Assembly: GCA_002437575.1 (NCBI GenBank) | Contig: DJQK01000083.1 | Coordinates: forward strand, 1-18,979 | Length of the DNA stretch: 18,979 nt | Direction: 5' to 3' | Origin: Clostridiales bacterium UBA6388 | GTDB taxonomy: Bacteria > Bacillota > Clostridia > Oscillospirales > Oscillospiraceae | Made by a program: the position numbers and the translations under genes | Shown: piece after piece, positions 14,063 to 18,979 of the stretch | How the letters are laid out: each line of letters opens with the position of its first letter | How positions within the stretch are numbered: the stretch's first letter is position 1 | The notes under the pieces: generated by a model | Databases searched by the model: none | What the model was told of the DNA's origin: nothing | What the model saw: only the letters and a program-made list of their open reading frames with translations

Positions 14063-15862
14063 ATGTCGAAAATCATCGGGATCGATCTTGGTACCACGAA
14101 TTCCTGCGTGGCTGTGATGGAGGGTGGTGAGCCGGTCATCATCCCCAACGCCGAGGGCGGCAGGACCACGCCGTCTGTCGTGGCCTTTTCCAAGACCGGT
14201 GAGCGGATGGTGGGAAGCCTTGCAAAGCGGCAGGCTGTCACCAACCATGACCGGACGATCTCCTCCATCAAGCGCCAGATGGGCACCAATTACCGCGTGA
14301 ACATCGACGGCCATAAATATACGCCGCAGGAAATTTCGGCGATGATTTTGCAGAAATTAAAGCGCGACGCGGAGAGCTTTCTGGGCGAGCCCGTGACAGA
14401 AGCCGTCATCACCGTTCCTGCGTATTTTACCGACGCTCAGCGGCAGGCCACCAAGGACGCGGGCAAGATCGCGGGGCTCGAAGTCCGGCGCATCATCAAC
14501 GAGCCCACGGCGGCGGCGCTGGCCTACGGCATCGACAAAGAGCAGAGCCAGAAGATCATGGTCTACGATCTCGGCGGCGGCACGTTCGACGTGTCCATTC
14601 TGGACATTTCCTCGGGCGTCATCGAGGTGCTGGCCACGGCGGGCAACAACCATCTCGGCGGCGACGATTTTGACCAGTGCGTGGTGGACTACCTCGTTTC
14701 GGAATTCAGGCGCGAACATAAGATCGATCTTTCCCGCGACCCGGTCGCCATGCAGCGCGTGCGCGAGGCGGCGGAGAAGGCGAAGATCGAGCTGTCCAGC
14801 ATGACGCAGACCTCGGTCGAGCTTGCGTATATCGCGGTGGGCAAAAATGGGCCGGTGCACATGGACATTCCGCTCACGAGAGCAAAATTCAACGATCTGA
14901 CGAGCCATCTCGTGCAGGCGACAAAGGCCCCGGTCAATCAGGCCATCAACGACTCCGGCATCACCATTTCGCAGATCAGTAAGGTCTTGATGGTCGGCGG
15001 CTCCAGCCGCATTCCGGCCGTGCAGGAGCTCGTCAGCCAGATCACGGGCACCGCGCCTTTTAAGGGCATCAACCCCGACGAGTGCGTCGCGATGGGCGCG
15101 TGCCTGCAGGGAGGCGTTTTGTCCGGAAGCGTGAAGGGACTTCTGCTTCTCGATGTGACGCCGCTTTCCCTCGGCATCGAGACGCTGGGCGGCGTGTGCA
15201 CGAGAGTCATCGAGCGAAATACCACCCTTCCTATCCGAAAAAGCCAGATCTTTACGACCGCGTCGAGCTTTCAGTCGTCTGTCGATATCCACGTCTTGCA
15301 GGGCGAGCGGCCCATGGCGCGGCAGAACAAGGAGCTTGGACGCTTTCAGCTCACCGGCATCCGCAGAGCGCCCAGAGGCGTGCCGCAGATCGAGGTCACG
15401 TTCTCCATTGACGCAAACGGCATCGTGAACGTCTCGGCCAGAGACTTGGATACCGGCAAGGAGCAGGCCATCACCATTACCGCGACGTCCAACATGAGCC
15501 GCGAGGAAATTGACCGGGCCGTGCGCGACGCGCAGCAGTATGCTGCCGAGGACGAAAAGCTCAAAGCCGAGGCCACGGCGAAGGACCGCTGCGAGCATCT
15601 TCTTTACCGCGCGGCCGGTGTGAAGCCGCAGGATAAAGAGCAGAAGGCCGCGATCGCCGAAGCTGCCAAAAATGTCAAGCGTGCGGTCAAATCGAGAGAC
15701 GCACAGCAGATGGTGCAGGCGGCGGATGCTCTGGAGGCGCTTTTGCAGCAGGCAGGCGTCAACATGGACGAGCAGGATGGGTATTCGGGCTCGTATGACA
15801 GCCAGAACGACAGCTTCGAGGACGACGCGATGGACGCGGACTTCGAGGAAATGAAGGATTGA
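14063..15862 (+). CDS. dnaK: Hsp70 chaperone DnaK
   Basis: This 599-residue Hsp70 binds and refolds unfolded proteins in ATP-driven cycles. ATPase-domain signatures are intact: IGIDLGTTNSCVAV (5-18), VYDLGGGTFDVSIL and IINEPTAAALAYG. The interdomain linker LLLLDVTPLSLG leads to the substrate-binding domain with SSVDIHVLQGERP and the IDANGIVNVSARD strand. The C-terminal lid is shorter than in E. coli DnaK but ends with the acidic DADFEEMKD typical of bacterial DnaK. The ATG lies 24 bases after grpE with a GAAGGAG site. Being in a J-grpE-dnaK order without hrcA suggests either the only, rearranged Hsp70 locus or a second copy; the window cannot tell. Confidence 0.96.
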   Translation: MSKIIGIDLGTTNSCVAVMEGGEPVIIPNAEGGRTTPSVVAFSKTGERMVGSLAKRQAVTNHDRTISSIKRQMGTNYRVNIDGHKYTPQEISAMILQKLKRDAESFLGEPVTEAVITVPAYFTDAQRQATKDAGKIAGLEVRRIINEPTAAALAYGIDKEQSQKIMVYDLGGGTFDVSILDISSGVIEVLATAGNNHLGGDDFDQCVVDYLVSEFRREHKIDLSRDPVAMQRVREAAEKAKIELSSMTQTSVELAYIAVGKNGPVHMDIPLTRAKFNDLTSHLVQATKAPVNQAINDSGITISQISKVLMVGGSSRIPAVQELVSQITGTAPFKGINPDECVAMGACLQGGVLSGSVKGLLLLDVTPLSLGIETLGGVCTRVIERNTTLPIRKSQIFTTASSFQSSVDIHVLQGERPMARQNKELGRFQLTGIRRAPRGVPQIEVTFSIDANGIVNVSARDLDTGKEQAITITATSNMSREEIDRAVRDAQQYAAEDEKLKAEATAKDRCEHLLYRAAGVKPQDKEQKAAIAEAAKNVKRAVKSRDAQQMVQAADALEALLQQAGVNMDEQDGYSGSYDSQNDSFEDDAMDADFEEMKD

Positions 15863-15874
15863 ACGAGAAACGAA

Positions 15875-15907
15875 AACCGGTGCAGGTTGGTGCTGCGCCG
15901 GTTTTTT
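15875..15907 (+). terminator. Intrinsic terminator of the chaperone operon
   Basis: AACCGGTGCAG (15875-15885) pairs with CTGCGCCGGTT (15893-15903), 11 pairs with one G-U, 7-base loop, then a T run to 15907. Confidence 0.88.
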
Positions 15908-15929
15908 GCGCGGAGACCTGCGCGACGCA

Positions 15930-15958
15930 TTGACTTTTTGCCTGCGGCGCGGTATGAT
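15930..15958 (+). promoter_or_regulatory. Promoter of the first GNAT gene
   Basis: TTGACT (15930-15935), 17-base spacer, TATGAT (15953-15958). The expected transcription start near 15965 lies just before the GTG at 15989 and excludes earlier starts. Confidence 0.75.
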
Positions 15959-15988
15959 GCAAAGGATACAAATTGGGGAAGTGATTTT

Positions 15989-16477
15989 GTGGAAATTCAC
16001 GTAAGAGCGTATGTGCAGGACGATGTGCCGGCCATGTGCGCGATCTGGAACGAGGTCGTGCGCGACGGCGTTGCCTATCCGCAAATGGACGAGCTGGACG
16101 AAAAGAGCGGGGCGGAATTTTTTGCCGCGCAGTCGTTTTGCGGCGTGGCGGAGGACGAGGAAGGGCGCGTGCTGGGGCTCTATATCCTGCACCCGAACAA
16201 CGTCGGCCGCTGCGGCCATATCGCAAACGCCAGCTACGCCGTATCGGGGAGCGCACGCGGAAAGCACATCGGCGAGGCGCTGGTGCAAAACAGTCTGGTT
16301 GAAGCGAAGGCGCTCGGTTTTCAGATCATGCAGTTTAACGCCGTCGTTGCCGAAAACGTGCACGCGCGGCATCTGTATGAGCGGCTGGGCTTTCAGCAGC
16401 TGGGCGTCATTCCGAAGGGCTTTCTCCTGAAGGACGGAACATACGCCGATATCTGCCCCTACTATAAAACGCTGTAA
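15989..16477 (+). CDS. GNAT family N-acetyltransferase
   Basis: This 162-residue protein begins at GTG (MEIHVRAYVQDDVPAMCAIW), seven bases after GGAAG and directly downstream of its own promoter. The acetyl-CoA pyrophosphate loop is GSARGKHIGEAL in motif A, followed by motif B residues ENVHARHLYERLGFQQLGVI, the usual GNAT C-terminal strand-helix. The family moves an acetyl group from acetyl-CoA to amines of small molecules, antibiotics, peptides or proteins; nothing visible identifies the acceptor. It is a single-gene unit ending in a bidirectional terminator and is convergent with a second GNAT gene. The two are not close paralogs by eye. Confidence 0.88.
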   Translation: MEIHVRAYVQDDVPAMCAIWNEVVRDGVAYPQMDELDEKSGAEFFAAQSFCGVAEDEEGRVLGLYILHPNNVGRCGHIANASYAVSGSARGKHIGEALVQNSLVEAKALGFQIMQFNAVVAENVHARHLYERLGFQQLGVIPKGFLLKDGTYADICPYYKTL

Positions 16478-16479
16478 AA

Positions 16480-16507
16480 AAACGCACCTGATGGTTCAGG
16501 TGCGTTT
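16480..16507. terminator. Bidirectional terminator between two GNAT genes
   Basis: AAACGCACCTGA (16480-16491) pairs perfectly with TCAGGTGCGTTT (16496-16507) around TGGT. T-rich exits exist on both strands. The stem starts three bases after one stop and ends nine bases before the other. Confidence 0.88.
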
Positions 16508-16516
16508 CGTTTTGCG

Positions 16517-17029
16517 TCAGGGCTTGCAGACCATGTGGTAGAACAGGCCGTCTCCGATGCGGGTGGTTTGGCGGATGGGGCCGCCTGTGATTTGGAAGCC
16601 CGCTTTTTCATAGCAGCGGACGGCGCGGGTGTTCCAGGTGCGGACCTCGAGATAGAGGGGCTTTCCGGGGTAGCGCGCTTTGGAAAGTTCGCGCGCGGTT
16701 TTGGTCATCTGTTGGCCGCAGCCTCTTCCGCAGCAGGCGGGCGCGACGCCGATGCCGAAAAAGGCCTCGGTTTCTTCCTCCGAGAGGTTTACAAAGCCGA
16801 CGAGCGTATCGCCGTCATAGAAAGACGTCAGGTGATTCTCAAGATCGGCAAAGCCGCGGCCCTTCTCTTTCTGCGCATCATAGGGCGGCATATTGTAGAT
16901 GGCGTACTCGCCGGGATACTGCCAGCCGGAGAGGACGGCTTTTTCTTCCTCGGTGGTTTCGTGGTAAGTGAGCGTATGGATTCCAGCTTTCTTTATGAAA
17001 TGACGCAAAAAAGGCTGCGCCGCACGCAA
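16517..17029 (-). CDS. GNAT family N-acetyltransferase downstream of the serine dehydratase
   Basis: This protein of up to 170 residues has GNAT features: central strand DTLVGFVNLSEEE, the acetyl-CoA loop GIGVAPACCGRGCGQQM, LYLEVRTWNTRAVRCYEKAG and a C-terminal FYHMV strand. The acceptor is unknown. The assigned start is a TTG immediately after the TGA of the serine dehydratase gene, with no clear ribosome site, so translation probably depends on reinitiation by ribosomes finishing that gene. A later start around residue 15 (near IHTLTYHE) is possible, since family-like sequence begins there. It appears to be the second gene of the dehydratase operon. Confidence 0.8.
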   Translation of the reverse strand: MRAAQPFLRHFIKKAGIHTLTYHETTEEEKAVLSGWQYPGEYAIYNMPPYDAQKEKGRGFADLENHLTSFYDGDTLVGFVNLSEEETEAFFGIGVAPACCGRGCGQQMTKTARELSKARYPGKPLYLEVRTWNTRAVRCYEKAGFQITGGPIRQTTRIGDGLFYHMVCKP

Positions 17030-18250
17030 TCAGGAACCGATCGCGCCGCGGCGGCTGTAGAGCCGGGCCAGACCGCCCTCACTCGTCTCGCGGAAGGCAC
17101 GGTTCATGTTGATGCCGGTCTCGTACATCGTGCGCACGACCATGTCAAACGAGATCGTTCTCGTGCCGACGAGCATATGCGCAAGATTCGACGCGTCGAT
17201 GGCCCGTTTGGCCGCGACGGCGTTTCGCTCGATGCAGGGGATCTGGACCAGGCCGCAGATGGGGTCGCAGGTTAACCCCAGATGGTGCTCCATCGCAATT
17301 TCGGCGGCGTATTCCTGCTCGTCGATGGTAAGGCCGGTGAGCTCTCCCATCGCGGCGGCGGCCATCGAACACGCAGCGCCGATCTCCGCCTGACAGCCGC
17401 ATTCGGCGCCGGAGATGGACGCGTTGTGCTTAATTAAGTTGCCGAAAATACCGGCTACGCCCAGCGCACGCGCGATCTTATCGTCCGGCAGGGAATACTT
17501 GTTCTGCATATACAAAAGCACGGCCGGAAGCACGCCGCAGCTGCCGCAGGTGGGCGCGGTGACGACGGTGCCGTTGTCGGCGTTCTGCTCGGCGGCGGCA
17601 AAGGCGTAGGCGCAGACGAGCTGGAGCTCCCGTACCTGCGGAATATCCAGCAGATGCGTGCGCTCATACAGAAGCTTTGCCTTGCGCGAAACGTTCAGCC
17701 CGCCCGGAAGAATGCCTGTGGCCGAAAGGCCGTCCTGAATTTCCCTGCGCATGGCGATCCAGATCCCCTTGAGAAAGTCCCAGATCTCGGGGCCTTCGTT
17801 GAGCTCGACGTATTCCGGCAGCGAAATATAGCGCCAGCGGCAGAACTGCGTGATCTCGGCAAACGAATTTTCGGGGTAGACCTCGGCGCTTTCCGGCTCG
17901 CTCTCGCCTTCGATGACGATATCGCCGCCGCCGACGGACATGACGCGCATCCGCTGGAGCTCTTCGCCGTTTTTATAGGCGATGAAGTCCATCGTGTTGG
18001 GGTGGGGAAGCTCGGCGGGGTCTTCTGCGCTGAAAATGAGCTCGGTGCGGCCAATGCCGAGGGTTTCTTTGAGCACGCGGTCGGTGCCGTGGCCGACGCC
18101 GGTCTTGCTCAAAGAGCCGTAGAGGATAACGGTGAAGCGGTCGGCATCGGACGCGCGTTCGAGAAATTTCCTGGCCGCGCGCTCGGGGCCGATGGTGTGC
18201 GAGCTCGACGGGCCCTTGCCGATCTTATATAAGTCGCGAAGTGATTTCAT
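17030..18250 (-). CDS. sdaA: Single-chain iron-sulfur L-serine dehydratase (L-serine ammonia-lyase)
   Basis: This 406-residue enzyme converts L-serine to pyruvate and ammonia with a [4Fe-4S] cluster rather than PLP. The N-terminal beta domain starts MKSLRDLYKIGKGPSSSHTI with the family SSSHT motif; the alpha domain carries TAPTCGSCGVLPA and SGAECGCQAEIGAA. Cys286, Cys328 and Cys339 have the 42- and 11-residue spacing I recall for the cluster ligands of the Legionella enzyme (Cys343/385/396). The protein ends GGLARLYSRRGAIGS and lacks the C-terminal tail cysteine of E. coli SdaA-type enzymes. The ATG at 18248-18250 follows a strong promoter; the nearest AAAGGA site is somewhat distant (about 15 bases). 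A GNAT gene follows with no gap. The oxygen-sensitive cluster fits an anaerobe. Confidence 0.94.
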   Translation of the reverse strand: MKSLRDLYKIGKGPSSSHTIGPERAARKFLERASDADRFTVILYGSLSKTGVGHGTDRVLKETLGIGRTELIFSAEDPAELPHPNTMDFIAYKNGEELQRMRVMSVGGGDIVIEGESEPESAEVYPENSFAEITQFCRWRYISLPEYVELNEGPEIWDFLKGIWIAMRREIQDGLSATGILPGGLNVSRKAKLLYERTHLLDIPQVRELQLVCAYAFAAAEQNADNGTVVTAPTCGSCGVLPAVLLYMQNKYSLPDDKIARALGVAGIFGNLIKHNASISGAECGCQAEIGAACSMAAAAMGELTGLTIDEQEYAAEIAMEHHLGLTCDPICGLVQIPCIERNAVAAKRAIDASNLAHMLVGTRTISFDMVVRTMYETGINMNRAFRETSEGGLARLYSRRGAIGS

Positions 18251-18298
18251 GGCAGTTACCAGATTTCCTTTCGTTTGAATTGTTTCTGTTTTGCGTCA

Positions 18299-18327
18299 AG
18301 TATAGCAAAGAATGCGCTCGTTGACAA
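18299..18327 (-). promoter_or_regulatory. Promoter of the serine dehydratase operon
   Basis: Minus strand TTGTCA (18322-18327), 17-base spacer, TATACT (18299-18304), 48 bases before the ATG. It lies just downstream of the small ribbon-helix-helix-like gene. Confidence 0.75.
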
Positions 18328-18358
18328 TGGCGGTTTTTCGGGAAAACAGGCGCTTTTT

Positions 18359-18520
18359 CTACTTTGTGCGGGCGCGGTCGATAGCCTCGAGCGAAAGCTC
18401 GGCGGCGAGCTTGAACAGCGCGTCTTGCAGCACGGTCTCGAGCGGCAGGGCCGCCTGCGCGGCGATGCGGCGGTAAAAGACTTCACACGATGGGTCAAGG
18501 ACGATGGTGACGCAGGACAT
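18359..18520 (-). CDS. Small ribbon-helix-helix-like protein (53 residues)
   Basis: This short gene begins MSCVTIVLDPSCEVFYRRIA and ends DRARTK before TAG at 18359-18361. A near-perfect ribosome site, AGGAGG, lies eight bases before the ATG, strong evidence that it is translated. The layout is one N-terminal strand (about 3-8), a helix (11-23), a turn at LP (25-26) and a second helix (27-50), which fits the ribbon-helix-helix (CopG/Arc-type) DNA-binding fold of small regulators and antitoxins. The family assignment is by pattern only. It lies on the same strand just upstream of the serine dehydratase promoter, so it may regulate that operon. No toxin-like gene is next to it. A weak -10 (TAAGAT) is visible near 18550. 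Confidence 0.7.
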   Translation of the reverse strand: MSCVTIVLDPSCEVFYRRIAAQAALPLETVLQDALFKLAAELSLEAIDRARTK

Positions 18521-18635
18521 GGCAAACTCCTCCTATACAAAGTACTTCATCTTATGTGGGGCGGCTGGCAGGCGTGAACGCAGAAAAAAGGCTGCTTTTG
18601 CGGAGAAACGGGGAGAAAATGCTTGACAGGTGTGT

Positions 18636-18641
18636 TATAAT
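18636..18641 (+). promoter_or_regulatory. Extended -10 promoter of proS
   Basis: TGT-TATAAT (TATAAT 18636-18641) is an extended -10 element about 40 bases before the gene. The nearby TTGACA (18623-18628) is only 7 bases upstream and cannot pair with it as a -35; it could instead act with TAGTTA at 18646-18651. The exact start is ambiguous. Confidence 0.55.
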
Positions 18642-18684
18642 ACTTTAGTTAATGTGCAACTATTTCCGAAAGGATGGTATGGGT

Positions 18685-18979
18685 ATGGCGAAAGAGAAGA
18701 AAGTGCAGCAGATCACCGACATGGAGGTCGATTTTGCGCAGTGGTATACCGATATCTGCCGCAAGGCGGAGCTGGTGGAATACGCGTCGGTCAAGGGCTT
18801 TACGATCCTGCGGCCCTACGGCTACGCGATCTGGGAAAATATCCAGGCCATCATGGACGCGGAGTTCAAGAAGACCGGCCACGAGAATGTGGCGATGCCG
18901 GTGCTGATCCCGGAGAGCTTGCTCAAAAAGGAAGGCGAGCTGGTGAGCGGCTTTGCCCCCGAGGTCGCCTGGGTCACGA
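18685..18979 (+). CDS. proS: Proline-tRNA ligase, N-terminal part (truncated by window edge)
   Basis: The visible 98 residues start MAKEKKVQQITDMEVDFAQW and continue through GFTILRPYGYAIWENIQAIM, NVAMPVLIPESLLKKEGELV and GFAPEVAWVT. This is the start of the eukaryote/archaeal-like ProRS type common in Firmicutes and other anaerobes, which lacks the inserted editing domain of E. coli ProRS. It attaches proline to tRNA(Pro). Class II motif 1 lies in the VAMPVLIPESL region; motifs 2 and 3 are beyond the window. Two in-frame ATGs exist (18679 and 18685) after an AAAGGA site; I chose 18685 because homologs, as I recall them, begin MAKEKK. The gene runs off the right end. Confidence 0.93.
   Translation, partial: MAKEKKVQQITDMEVDFAQWYTDICRKAELVEYASVKGFTILRPYGYAIWENIQAIMDAEFKKTGHENVAMPVLIPESLLKKEGELVSGFAPEVAWVT

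Noticed and set aside
18623..18641. TTGACA plus TATAAT as a classical promoter for proS
   Set aside because: The two hexamers are only 7 bases apart, too close for one sigma factor; the extended -10 reading is more consistent.
1..18979. tRNA or rRNA genes, CRISPR arrays, insertion sequences, phage or defence islands
   Set aside because: No cloverleaf sequences, regular direct repeats with spacers, transposase motifs or phage structural genes were recognised on either strand.

Overview
The window is about 58-60% GC by eye, densely coded on both strands, with strong Shine-Dalgarno sites, frequent GTG/TTG starts and clear intrinsic terminators. The gene set points to a strict or near-strict anaerobe: a radical-SAM NrdG, an oxygen/NO-scavenging flavodiiron fusion, an iron-sulfur serine dehydratase and a YgeY-type hydrolase. 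It most resembles a GC-rich Clostridia chromosome (Oscillospiraceae/Ruminococcaceae-like). That placement is inference from gene content and style. No phage genes, insertion sequences, CRISPR arrays, tRNAs or rRNAs were seen.

Layout. (a) 1-2252: the 5' part of a YgeY-like M20 hydrolase, a divergent GntR/FadR-type regulator with a candidate operator on the hydrolase promoter, and a convergent cyclase-family metal hydrolase. (b) 2253-5744: a GyrI-like gene remnant, then a two-gene operon of a VWA-like/DUF2201 protein and a MoxR-type AAA+ ATPase, then a decayed membrane transporter end whose terminator is intact. (c) 5745-7044: a two-gene threonine/serine exporter operon whose short 5' leader is almost entirely one large hairpin. 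(d) 7079-8085: nrdG-dut (anaerobic deoxynucleotide supply), ending in a bidirectional terminator shared with a membrane-anchored endonuclease/exonuclease/phosphatase-fold protein. (e) 9287-12849: a four-domain flavodiiron protein (metallo-lactamase, flavodoxin, flavin reductase, rubredoxin) and the dipeptidase pepD. (f) 12901-15907: a J-protein/grpE/dnaK operon without hrcA or CIRCE, whose J-protein is Gln/Asn/Tyr-rich with a membrane segment. (g) 15930-18979: two GNAT acetyltransferases, a single-chain L-serine dehydratase, a 53-residue ribbon-helix-helix-like protein, and the start of proline-tRNA ligase.

Functional links. Amino-acid handling recurs: serine deamination, Thr/Ser export, Xaa-His dipeptide cleavage and ProRS. 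Oxygen protection fits the Fe-S and radical enzymes nearby. The genes are mostly short independent units with their own promoters rather than one large pathway cluster. The most unusual items are the VWA-like/MoxR pair with an altered putative zinc motif, the flavodiiron fusion, the prion-like J-protein chaperone operon and the hairpin leader of the exporter operon.
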